This document shows positions 53,253 to 61,673 of a stretch of 64,000 bases of DNA, piece by piece. Position numbers and translations under genes: made by a program. Each line of letters opens with the position of its first letter. Position 1 is the stretch's first letter. The notes beneath the pieces were generated by a model. That model saw only the letters and a program-made list of their open reading frames with translations. It had not been told where the DNA came from and ran no database searches. The DNA is from JABWCE01 sp964355045 (GTDB taxonomy: Bacteria; Bacteroidota; Bacteroidia; NS11-12g; UBA9320): assembly GCA_964355045.1 (NCBI GenBank), contig CAYHCM010000003.1, positions 12,621 through 76,620 on the forward strand. Reading direction: 5' to 3'.

Positions 53253-55805
53253 TTAGAATGGATAACCAACCGCCACGTTTAATACAGTTCGTTCAAATAT
53301 CCACTTCTTTTCAACAAAATCTTTTATTACCCATCGGTCTTCCTTTAATTCCGAAGGATCATGAAGCGGAATTCCCCAATCAATTCTTACAATAAAAAAT
53401 TCAAGATCAAAACGCATTCCTATTCCTGAGTTAATTGCCAATTGCCTATAAAAGTTATTGAGTTTAAATCTTGTTTCATCATCGCCTCGTGAGATTTGCC
53501 AAATATTGCCTGCATCAATAAAAAAAGCACCGTATAAAAACCCGGGAGCTATTGCAAATCGGTACTCGGCATTGGTTACTATCATCATATCGCCCGTTTT
53601 ATCCACTTGTACGTTTTGATCCTTATCCCTGTAAAGGCCGGGGCCTATTACCCGTGGTTTCCATCCTCTTAAATTGTTGCTTCCTCCTACAAAAAACTGG
53701 CGTTCGAAGGGCATAATTTCTGAATTGCCATAAGGCAACCCAAAGCCTGTATTAACCCGAAAAATCAAGGTTTTATTTTTACCAAGCAAGGTATATCGAA
53801 CGGCATCAATATCGGTTCTGAAATATTGAAAGTAAGGAATACCGAACATGGTTTTATCCTTAGATGAAACTTGTTTGATTACCCTATATCCCAGTTCCAT
53901 TAAGTTTCCCGAGAATTCAAACACATTGCTTCTGATATTCCAATAGCCTTTTTGATATTTTCCTATATTACTGTAAACAATTGCCAATTTTTGTGAAGGT
54001 ATTATGTAACTTCTGAATAGCTTCTCCCATCGTGCCCTATCCACAGGACTAAGTCCTGCCAAAAAATCTTCATTAAGTTCGGATTTATTAAAACTAAGCT
54101 GAATTGGCGAATAAAATATATTAAATGTTTGTTTGTCCTTCGTTTCAATAAAGGTTTGATAGGTATAATTTATAGGAACGGAACGACGGTAATAATTTGA
54201 ATTTATCTCTGTGAGATAAGTAACATTGAGAGATGTCCTGTTAAATTGCAACTTTGCATTGGTATCTAATTTATGAATTCCTACTAATTTTGGAAATAAA
54301 AGCTCAAATGTTAAGTTGGATTCAAAGTTACCTGCCGTAAACTTTTGACCTAACAATTTGACTGTTGCTCCTCCTGCTCCTTTACCAAACTGTTTTTCGC
54401 CAGCGAGCCTCCATTTAATATTAAAATCTTCTGCACTCCTGAACACATTTTTATTATTTAGGGTAAAAGAATTGGCTAATCCGTAATTCCTCGGATTATT
54501 ATCCCCAGAATTTAGATCGGTTTGTTTGTCAGAGGTTATTGTTTGTGGTTCCCAAATAAAATCATGTTTAGCCGTGGGGGTTAAACTTATATATATATTT
54601 AACTTATTTACAGAATCTGTAGGATGAGGAACTATCTTAATATTGACCTGACCAAAAAGCCCCAATCCTATCAGTTTTTTATACGTTGCTTCCAAATATG
54701 TTTGCGAAAAAAGGTCGCCCGGACGCAATCGTATAGAACGATTAATGATATTCGGTTTTATATTATATCCGTTAAAAAGGTATTGAATAGTTTTATAGGT
54801 TACAGTATATTTTCGGTCAAATTGTTGTTTAAAATTCATCTCCACCTGAACCTTATTAATGGTTTGTTGCCGGGCATTTCTCAATTCGCCGGGATTGGCT
54901 ATGTTATAATTTATTTCGGCTCCCCTATTGTGCCCGCCGGTATCCACTATAATATTGATAAAGGCTTTATTAAAATAAAAAAAACCATCATTTCTATAGG
55001 CCGTTGTAAGGCGATCCCGCTCTTCTGATAATTTATCATAGTCAACCCTGTCACCTATTTTTAAAATACTTTTGGGTGCATACTCATTTGCTTTTTTATC
55101 TAATACAATATCCGACCCGTTATACACTATTTGCTTCATAATATAAGGCTGACCGGGATTTACGTTATAGGTAATATACGAACGTTTAAGAATTGTTTTA
55201 ACTTTTGAACTAACCGTTGCCTGATAATATCCTTTTTGATACAAGAACTGCTGCATATTTACTCGCGACCTGCGAACTATTACACTATCCAGATAAATTG
55301 GTTTTTCACCAACTATTTCCGTAAAAAACCGTTTTACTTTATTTACTTTTTTACCTCGGGTAACTACCCTTTTTTTCTTTTCTTTATGAACTATTCTTCC
55401 AATAACACTGTCTTTTTTAAAAATTTTATGACCAAAATTCTTTGACCAATAATTAGCTTTTTTACCACGAGTTACTGTTTTCTTCTTAGCTGTTTTATGA
55501 ACTATTTTTCCTGTAAAACTATCATTTTTAAATATTTTTTGACCAAAATAATAAGACCATAAATTAAATTTTACTACCCCCAATAACTTTCGGTTAGGCA
55601 CCAATAAAATTTGTTCCTTTAAATCTTCAATTTTTTCATCCCCTTCTATTTTTACCCGGTTCCTTTCTACCAGCGATTTATCTTTGGGTACAAACCTAAG
55701 TACATTGCATCCGCTTATAAGCAGCATACCAATACTCAGTATTATGAGTATTTTTGCCCTCAGGATGCTTTCACACGCAAGAAAAAAGGAAATCAGTAGT
55801 CTCAA
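53253..55805 (-). CDS. BamA/TamA-family outer-membrane lipoprotein with internal duplicated basic insert
   Basis: Product of 850 residues. The N terminus has a hydrophobic stretch and lipobox (LLISGC, Cys33). POTRA-like domains follow (QLYQKGYYQATV-type strands, GDRVDYDKLSEERDRL, RPGDLFSQTYLEATYKKL). The C-terminal 400 residues are a surface-antigen barrel with the family motif FFVGGSNNLRGWKPR and RFDLEFFIVRIDWGIPL, ending AVGYPF. It would insert or export outer-membrane components. Residues 82-117 and 119-153 are a near-perfect direct repeat (WSYYFGQKIFKND / WSKNFGHKIFKKD, each ending VTRGKK) placed before the first POTRA. The ATG overlaps the divergent methyltransferase start by 41 bp. Confidence 0.88.
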   Translation of the reverse strand: MRLLISFFLACESILRAKILIILSIGMLLISGCNVLRFVPKDKSLVERNRVKIEGDEKIEDLKEQILLVPNRKLLGVVKFNLWSYYFGQKIFKNDSFTGKIVHKTAKKKTVTRGKKANYWSKNFGHKIFKKDSVIGRIVHKEKKKRVVTRGKKVNKVKRFFTEIVGEKPIYLDSVIVRRSRVNMQQFLYQKGYYQATVSSKVKTILKRSYITYNVNPGQPYIMKQIVYNGSDIVLDKKANEYAPKSILKIGDRVDYDKLSEERDRLTTAYRNDGFFYFNKAFINIIVDTGGHNRGAEINYNIANPGELRNARQQTINKVQVEMNFKQQFDRKYTVTYKTIQYLFNGYNIKPNIINRSIRLRPGDLFSQTYLEATYKKLIGLGLFGQVNIKIVPHPTDSVNKLNIYISLTPTAKHDFIWEPQTITSDKQTDLNSGDNNPRNYGLANSFTLNNKNVFRSAEDFNIKWRLAGEKQFGKGAGGATVKLLGQKFTAGNFESNLTFELLFPKLVGIHKLDTNAKLQFNRTSLNVTYLTEINSNYYRRSVPINYTYQTFIETKDKQTFNIFYSPIQLSFNKSELNEDFLAGLSPVDRARWEKLFRSYIIPSQKLAIVYSNIGKYQKGYWNIRSNVFEFSGNLMELGYRVIKQVSSKDKTMFGIPYFQYFRTDIDAVRYTLLGKNKTLIFRVNTGFGLPYGNSEIMPFERQFFVGGSNNLRGWKPRVIGPGLYRDKDQNVQVDKTGDMMIVTNAEYRFAIAPGFLYGAFFIDAGNIWQISRGDDETRFKLNNFYRQLAINSGIGMRFDLEFFIVRIDWGIPLHDPSELKEDRWVIKDFVEKKWIFERTVLNVAVGYPF

Positions 55806-56502
55806 ACAAAAAAAATACAGGCAAAGATATGGGCAATTTTTAGTTGAAGGTGAAAAATCAGTTTTAGAGTTATGCCAAAGTGATTATATAGTTTCTGAAA
55901 TTTTGATTTCTCAAACTCTTTTTAATAAAATCGGCAATTCATTTCCACAACCAAACCTACTGATTATTAGCGAAAAAGAAATTGAACAACTCAGTACTTT
56001 TGAAACTTCACCCGGCATAATTGCTGTGTCCAATTTCAAAGAAATATCGTTTGATTCCATAAAATTTAAGACAAAATTTACCCTCTTGCTGGATTCCATT
56101 TCCGATCCCGGCAATTTGGGAACTATTATCAGAACCGCAGATTGGTATGGTATCGAAACCATAATTTGCTCGCCCGATTGTGTTGATCTTTACAATCCAA
56201 AAACTATTGCTTCTTCTATGGGATCATTTACCCGGGTCAAAATTATTTATCATGAATTGCAGCCTATTATTAAAGACAGCGCCGTTAATTCCTATGCTTG
56301 CGCAATGAATGGTATTTCTATAACAGATTTACCTAAACCATCGGAAGGTATTATTATTATTGGCAACGAAGCTAAAGGGATAAACCCTGAACTTTTAAAA
56401 TTAGCCTCGCGAAAAATAACAATTCCCCGAATAGGCCGTGCTGAAAGTTTGAATGCAGCCATTGCTGCGGCTATTGTTTGTCATACGTTTGTGGTCGCCT
56501 AA
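55765..56502 (+). CDS. SpoU-family (SPOUT) RNA 2'-O-methyltransferase
   Basis: Product of 245 residues from the ATG at 55765 (MLSHARKKEISSL); the upstream ATG at 55684 would add residues encoded antisense to the BamA-like gene. The substrate-binding N domain (QFLVEGEKSVLEL) precedes the SPOUT knot with its three motifs: SISDPGNLGTIIRTADWYG, IIIGNEAKGINPELL and IPRIGRAESLNAAIAAAIV. It methylates a ribose 2'-OH in rRNA or tRNA, as RlmB-like or TrmH-like enzymes do; the target base is unknown. Confidence 0.92.
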   Translation: MLSHARKKEISSLKQKKYRQRYGQFLVEGEKSVLELCQSDYIVSEILISQTLFNKIGNSFPQPNLLIISEKEIEQLSTFETSPGIIAVSNFKEISFDSIKFKTKFTLLLDSISDPGNLGTIIRTADWYGIETIICSPDCVDLYNPKTIASSMGSFTRVKIIYHELQPIIKDSAVNSYACAMNGISITDLPKPSEGIIIIGNEAKGINPELLKLASRKITIPRIGRAESLNAAIAAAIVCHTFVVA

Positions 56503-56517
56503 AAAAAAAACAGCTTG

Positions 56518-56536
56518 CCCCGATTTTTTTTCGGGG
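56518..56536. terminator. Short hairpin between converging genes
   Basis: CCCCGA and TCGGGG pair across seven T in the 45-bp space between the methyltransferase and toxin genes. A-rich and T-rich runs on the two sides fit a weak bidirectional terminator. Confidence 0.5.
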
Positions 56537-56547
56537 GAGATTCTGTG

Positions 56548-56871
56548 TTAAGAAACATGTTTTTTCAATTTTCTGTATTTTTTCTTTGGGTTTCTACTTG
56601 TGTGATAAACAGAGAGAACTAAAATTTTTTGATACTTTTCCGAAATTTCAAAAACTATAACAAAAGAGAATTTTTTAACGACAGCTTCCCTTAATTTGCC
56701 TTTCTTTATTGGAAAAATAAGTGGATTAATGACTATTCTTTCTATAATATTTTCAATCTCATTAATAAATTTTTGTCCTAAACCAATCAAATTATTTTCA
56801 TACCATATCACTGATTCTAAATACTCCTTTTCGGCTTCAGGATAAAAAATAATAGTGCTATCAATTTTCAC
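56548..56871 (-). CDS. ParE/RelE-superfamily toxin
   Basis: Product of 107 residues. YPEAEKEYLESVIWYE, NEIENIIERIVINPLIFP and SFVIVFEISEKYQKILVLSVYHTSRNPKKK match the ParE/RelE fold, with the terminal basic patch. Such toxins inhibit gyrase or cut ribosome-bound mRNA; the ParE-like EYLESVIWYE start makes gyrase more likely, but this is inference. Its start overlaps the stop of the gene before it by 4 bp, the usual toxin-antitoxin arrangement. Confidence 0.85.
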   Translation of the reverse strand: MKIDSTIIFYPEAEKEYLESVIWYENNLIGLGQKFINEIENIIERIVINPLIFPIKKGKLREAVVKKFSFVIVFEISEKYQKILVLSVYHTSRNPKKKYRKLKKHVS

Positions 56872-57107
56872 TTTTTCAAAATTGATTTAGCTTTTTTTTG
56901 AACTTCTTCCAAGCTAATTCCTTTTACATTATTTATTTCCATATCAAGCGAACGCTTTGTCATTTCACCAACGAATTCATCATTTGCCCATAATTCTTGC
57001 TTTTGCTTAATATCATCCTCTACCATAGTAAATAGAGCTTTTACCTTTTTTTCGTCTGCAAAACGAATGTATTCCTGCAAACTTTTTCTTATCCTTAATA
57101 TGGTCAT
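56868..57107 (-). CDS. Antitoxin partner of the ParE-like toxin
   Basis: Product of 79 residues, first in the pair and overlapping the toxin start by 4 bp. It is charged and helical (IRFADEKKVKALFTMVEDDI), with ISLEEVQKKAKSILKK at the C terminus, as in small Bacteroidota antitoxins that cap ParE-type toxins. No DNA-binding motif is obvious, so autoregulation is uncertain. The assignment comes mainly from size, position and overlap. Confidence 0.75.
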   Translation of the reverse strand: MTILRIRKSLQEYIRFADEKKVKALFTMVEDDIKQKQELWANDEFVGEMTKRSLDMEINNVKGISLEEVQKKAKSILKK

Positions 57108-57260
57108 GATTCCTTTTCCACAAAGAAATAAAAAATAGTTAAAAGAAAAAAGGGTAATTTTTCGTGAATCTTTATTCCCTCTGGATCTGCCTCTAAAAAA
57201 ATAGGGGTAAACTATGTTTTTTTTAATATCTTAGTTTGTTTTTCTTATTTTAGCCGCCAA

Positions 57261-58490
57261 ATGGAACAAAAACAAAAAATATTAAATGTTGCCGTAATTG
57301 TAGCTGCTCTCGGCTATTTTGTGGATGTATATGACCTTATTTTATTCAGCATTGTTCGTGTTCCAAGTTTAAAGGCTCTTGGATTATCGGGCGATGAACT
57401 TACCAATACCGGACTCAATTTATTGAATGTTCAAATGATAGGCATGCTGCTTGGTGGGATTATTTGGGGCGTTTTGGGTGATAAACGGGGCAGATTATCG
57501 GTTTTGTTTTTAACTATTTTACTTTACTCGGTGGCCAATATTTTAAATGGCATGGTGCATACCCTTACCGAATATTATTTCTGCCGGTTTTTTGCAGGCC
57601 TCGGTTTAGCCGGTGAATTGGGCATTGGTATTACCCTTGTTTCTGAAATTATGACTCAGGAAAAACGCGGCTATGGAACTACCATCGTTTCGAGTATTGG
57701 TATTGCCGGTGCAGTGGCGGGGTTTTTAGTTGCTGATATTTTTGATTGGCGAATTGCCTATTATTTTGGCGGTGGAATGGGTTTAATGTTATTGGTTCTG
57801 CGATTGTTGATGTATGAATCGGGCATGTATTCCAAATTAAAAGTGAGCACTGTAAAGAAGGGAAGTTTTTTAAGTTTGTTCAACAACCGCAAACGATTTA
57901 TAAAATATTTAAAATGTATTTTAATTGGAGTACCGGTCTGGTATATCATTGGTATACTTGTTACTCTCGCCCCTGAATTTGCTTCCCCATCCGGACTAAA
58001 TATTAAAGGAACAATTGTAGGTGGCAAGGCAGTAATGTACCATTATATCGGAGCCTCTATCGGGGCATTTCTTACCGGTATTTTAAGTCAATATATCAAA
58101 TCGCGAAAAAAAGCCTTGCTGATTTCTTTATTCACCTTAACCTTAACCTTAACCTGGTTCTTCCTCTCTTCAGGCGTTACAGCGCCCTGGTTTTATTTTA
58201 TACTTCTGGTAATTGGTATCCCCAACGGGTATTGGTCGGTGTTTGTTACCACAGCTTCCGAGCAGTTTGGCACCAACCTCAGGGCCACCACTACCACAAC
58301 TATTCCCAACTTTGTTAGAGGTGCTACGGTAGTTGTAACCACCGCTTTTAATTTTTTTAAATCCGGTTCTATGGGAATTTTAGGGGCAGGCATTGCGGTA
58401 GGAATTGTTGTAATGGCCGTGGCTATTTATTCTTCATTTACCATAGAAGAAACCTTTCATAAGGATTTGGATTATTATGAGGCGGGGTGA
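57261..58490 (+). CDS. MFS transporter
   Basis: Product of 409 residues with about twelve hydrophobic helices. GVLGDKRGRLSVLF between helices 2 and 3 is the MFS motif A, and FCRFFAGLGLAGELGIGITLVSE (helix 4) fits the sugar/metabolite-H+ symporter group. LGTNLRATTTTTIPNF-like sequence occurs in the second half. The substrate is not evident; relatives carry organic acids or sugars. It is a single gene, divergent from the toxin-antitoxin pair. Confidence 0.85.
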   Translation: MEQKQKILNVAVIVAALGYFVDVYDLILFSIVRVPSLKALGLSGDELTNTGLNLLNVQMIGMLLGGIIWGVLGDKRGRLSVLFLTILLYSVANILNGMVHTLTEYYFCRFFAGLGLAGELGIGITLVSEIMTQEKRGYGTTIVSSIGIAGAVAGFLVADIFDWRIAYYFGGGMGLMLLVLRLLMYESGMYSKLKVSTVKKGSFLSLFNNRKRFIKYLKCILIGVPVWYIIGILVTLAPEFASPSGLNIKGTIVGGKAVMYHYIGASIGAFLTGILSQYIKSRKKALLISLFTLTLTLTWFFLSSGVTAPWFYFILLVIGIPNGYWSVFVTTASEQFGTNLRATTTTTIPNFVRGATVVVTTAFNFFKSGSMGILGAGIAVGIVVMAVAIYSSFTIEETFHKDLDYYEAG

Positions 58491-58627
58491 AAATAGGGAA
58501 TACAGCACTTGATAAAAACATATGATTATAGGACATCAATACAACCAAGCTTTTTAGGCTAAAATATTATCTAAAACCTTTTCAAATTATATGTAAAACC
58601 AACCATCGGTTAAATACCACAAATGAA

Positions 58628-59062
58628 TCAATTATCAGAATTGTCAGTATTATTTATTTTGGTTTTTAACAAATTGATTTCAATTTTTAAGGAAGCATTT
58701 TCCTGAGTTAAAAATAGATTGATGGATTTTAATGCTTCGATAGCTTCATGGCTCGATTCTTTTATAGCTTCAATATCATGATGATTGTGGGTGGTTTGAT
58801 GGCCAATGGCTACAGCATTTTCAGTAAAATTATTATTTTCCATTTTAAACCCATTATTTGGGATCAGTTCATAAACCGATATGCCAAAAATATTCGCTAA
58901 TGATTGCAGTTCGGTGGGCTTTGGTTCTTTAATGTTATGTATCCATTCTGATACTTTACTTTAACCAACACCGAGTTTTTCGGCTAATTTATTTTGAGTG
59001 AGGTGTGGGGTTTGGTCAATAAAATATTGAATCCGTTCGCCTATTGTATTTTTATTCAGCAT
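58628..59062 (-). pseudogene. XRE-type helix-turn-helix regulator broken by one in-frame stop
   Basis: Reading from the ATG at 59062, 33 codons (GERIQYFIDQTPHLTQNKLA, EKLGVG) end at TAA (58963-58961), exactly within the recognition part of the HTH. The same frame then continues without another stop (SKVSEWIHNIKEPKPTELQ ... FGISVYELIP) to 58628, with a His/Asn-rich linker and a C-terminal coiled coil (ENASLKIEINLLKTKI). One base change, for example to AAA (Lys, giving GVGKSKVSEW), would restore a 144-residue regulator. Either a recent inactivating mutation or a sequence error. The 71-residue tail alone (from 58843) has no HTH. Confidence 0.85.
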
Positions 59063-59111
59063 AAATAATTAGTGTATGCAAATAACATACTAATAAAGCT
59101 AACTAAAAATA

Positions 59112-59213
59112 ATTATCGTGTAAAATTATCGTGATTAAAAAATTGAAGCACACGGTGTTGAAAACGCAATTATCGTGTAGCGCGATATTATTATCACTAT
59201 AGGCGATAATTAT
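59112..59213. promoter_or_regulatory. Cluster of ATTATCGTG repeats, candidate operator
   Basis: ATTATCGTG occurs as direct copies at 59112-59120, 59125-59133 and 59169-59177; an inverted CGATAATTA lies at 59204-59212. The cluster fills the space between the XRE regulator and the divergent T9SS cargo gene, so it is a natural binding site for the regulator. Confidence 0.65.
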
Positions 59214-59278
59214 ATTTATTGGGCTTCGAAAAGTGTGATTTTGGTGGATTAGTTTTGCTCTTACAAATTAAAAACATC

Positions 59279-61579
59279 ATGAAACAAAAACTAAAATCTC
59301 TATTATTTTTATTAACGTTTTTATCAATTGAATCAGGTTATTCTTATTCCTTGATTTGGGATGAACCTTTTGTTGTGAATAAGGGAAATCCTACCTTTTC
59401 TACAATGATAGCCAATCTTGAAGTTCAGACCTCAGGCCAATATACCTGTAAAGTTACCTTTACTGGTGTTATTCAAGTTACTCAAATTAAGATAGCTTTT
59501 AATGGTGATATCGTAACTAGAGTGTCTTATCCAAACGGGGCTTTTGGCCCATCAGATGGATCTTCTGTTGAGGTAGTTTTTGGAATCTATAATAAAAGTC
59601 AAAACAATTTTGAAATATCCATGAGATCCCATTCATGGGATTGGTGTGACCAAGGGACTGTTAATTTTGAATTTGCACTGGGTAATCAGGTTGTATATAC
59701 TACAAGTGCCACTGTGAAAATTAAGCCAGAATTAAACGACGATGATGAACTTAATATTAATGGTAATAATTATGGGAATGCAACTGTTTTTGAAGGATGT
59801 ACTGATATGCTTTTTTTGCAAATGGCGGCCTTTCGTTGTCCAGGTACTGGAACCTATAGGCTTTTTATCTCAGAATTGGATCGTAATAATAATTTTTCTG
59901 TTATTACTAGTACTAGTGTTGACCGATTTTTGACAACAACAGAAATAACCAGTCTGCAAACTGGCGGCTTGAATTTAAGATCGTTTACGGGAACAGGAGG
60001 AACTATTGATTTGGTTTCAGATAAATATTTTTTAATCAATTTAGTTGAGGTAACAAATGGAAAATGGTGGCCATTTTATAGACGGGTTCATGTCAAATCC
60101 GGTACATGGGATATTTACATGGAAGATGGCCCTAAAATATTTAGTACATTCGATATCACTAACAAAAATTATTACGCCTATGAACCTTTCGATATATATG
60201 ATGATGATATTTTTAGAAGCCCAAGTTTATGGAACAAACTTTCAACCACCTTAGATCAAAACAGCATTAATAATGAGTATCCGGATTATGTTACTGTAAG
60301 TGGGAATACTAATAAATTATTTTTTAAAACTATGACACTTGGCTGCGATTTTCTTACAACTCCTAATGTAAATAACAGCGTAAGACTTTTCTGGACAATA
60401 GCAAGAACCGATGAAACGTGGGATAAGGATTGGAAATATGATATGGTTAATAATACTTTTTTATCTACTGCTACAAATGACCCTGTGGCTGCCGGCTCAG
60501 AAATTACCATATCAGGGGCTACACAATTAATTCCATATAAAACAAGTAATACTTCAAATACAAATCCTGTAATTATTCCTTCTGGTCAATCAACTTATCA
60601 ACTTCCCTGGACACTTGGTGTAGATTGGTATCCACCAAATCGGGCTGATTTTGCTATTGATCCAACAAGTCGTGTTGTCATATGTTTGTTGGCACGAATT
60701 AATGAGCCAACATCTTCCTTTGACCCAATAGTAAATGAACCAACCGATACAAAAATAACCCCTTATGTAAAAAATTATAATAATGTGGTTACACGAAATA
60801 CTATTTTATATAATGACAAAAATTTTTTGGTGGACAATGGAGATGGTGATTGGGATTATGGATTTACTACCGTAATGGTTAATAATAGTGAATCAAATCC
60901 TCGCGTTGTTTCACTTTGTGTTGATATATTACCAGAAGGTGGTTCGCCCGGCACATTTGATGATTATGGAACTATTCAAATAAGGGTAACCGAAGGATTA
61001 TATACTCTTTGGACTTTAGGTGGAAATCAGACGGCCAACCTAAACGTGGTGTCTCCAACCCTATTTGAAATGACAAGCGGCACACATGCCTGCCTCAATA
61101 ATATAACATTACCCGCCAATTTTCAGGAAGATTTAATGGGTCTTAGATTTCAATACGATAGCCTCACTTTACCAATGGATACAGCAAAAAACTACAGCTA
61201 TCAATTGAGTATGATTGATGCGGAGGGAACTAAGGGCAGCAATACTATATTTGAAGTAAACGTGCCAACTGAAACTCCTACCGAATTGTACAATACCAAA
61301 CGAGATGATAAAAATCAAAATGATAAGAGTCATCTAATTATATATCCAAATCCCGCCTCCGACAAATTAATATTAAATGCATATGATTTGAATATTAACA
61401 CCTCGGATATTACCATTTATGATAATACAGGTAGATTGATAAAAATCATAAACTGCAATAGTATTACTAATTTTTTTACACGTGAAATTGATACGAAACA
61501 ATGGGGTACCGGCATTTATTTTATAAAATACAAAACCGATAACAACATAATAACCCGTAAAATAAATATAATCCATTAA
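59279..61579 (+). CDS. T9SS type A cargo, large surface protein
   Basis: Product of 766 residues. The ATG at 59279 is chosen because it gives the signal peptide (LKSLLFLLTFLSIESGYSYS); the earlier in-frame start adds 20 unrelated residues. The body is beta-rich without a recognised catalytic domain (DEPFVVNKGNPTFSTMIANL; repeated Trp/Asp-rich stretches such as DNGDGDWDYGF). The tail IIYPNPASDKLILNAYDLN ... WGTGIYFIKYK is a type A T9SS sorting domain. The operator-like repeats upstream suggest regulation by the neighbouring XRE gene. A strong terminator follows. Confidence 0.85.
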   Translation: MKQKLKSLLFLLTFLSIESGYSYSLIWDEPFVVNKGNPTFSTMIANLEVQTSGQYTCKVTFTGVIQVTQIKIAFNGDIVTRVSYPNGAFGPSDGSSVEVVFGIYNKSQNNFEISMRSHSWDWCDQGTVNFEFALGNQVVYTTSATVKIKPELNDDDELNINGNNYGNATVFEGCTDMLFLQMAAFRCPGTGTYRLFISELDRNNNFSVITSTSVDRFLTTTEITSLQTGGLNLRSFTGTGGTIDLVSDKYFLINLVEVTNGKWWPFYRRVHVKSGTWDIYMEDGPKIFSTFDITNKNYYAYEPFDIYDDDIFRSPSLWNKLSTTLDQNSINNEYPDYVTVSGNTNKLFFKTMTLGCDFLTTPNVNNSVRLFWTIARTDETWDKDWKYDMVNNTFLSTATNDPVAAGSEITISGATQLIPYKTSNTSNTNPVIIPSGQSTYQLPWTLGVDWYPPNRADFAIDPTSRVVICLLARINEPTSSFDPIVNEPTDTKITPYVKNYNNVVTRNTILYNDKNFLVDNGDGDWDYGFTTVMVNNSESNPRVVSLCVDILPEGGSPGTFDDYGTIQIRVTEGLYTLWTLGGNQTANLNVVSPTLFEMTSGTHACLNNITLPANFQEDLMGLRFQYDSLTLPMDTAKNYSYQLSMIDAEGTKGSNTIFEVNVPTETPTELYNTKRDDKNQNDKSHLIIYPNPASDKLILNAYDLNINTSDITIYDNTGRLIKIINCNSITNFFTREIDTKQWGTGIYFIKYKTDNNIITRKINIIH

Positions 61580-61589
61580 TTGCTAATAC

Positions 61590-61645
61590 CTACTCAAAGA
61601 TTTTTACCTAATAATTGAAAATCTTTGAGTAGTTTTGTTTTTTTT
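61590..61645 (+). terminator. Rho-independent terminator
   Basis: A perfect 15-bp stem (CTACTCAAAGATTTT at 61590-61604 with its complement at 61618-61632), a 13-nt loop and a TTTTGTTTTTTTT tail, 11 bp after the stop of the T9SS cargo gene. Confidence 0.93.
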
Positions 61646-61673
61646 ATTAGGTTTATTAAATAGGCAGTCAAGT

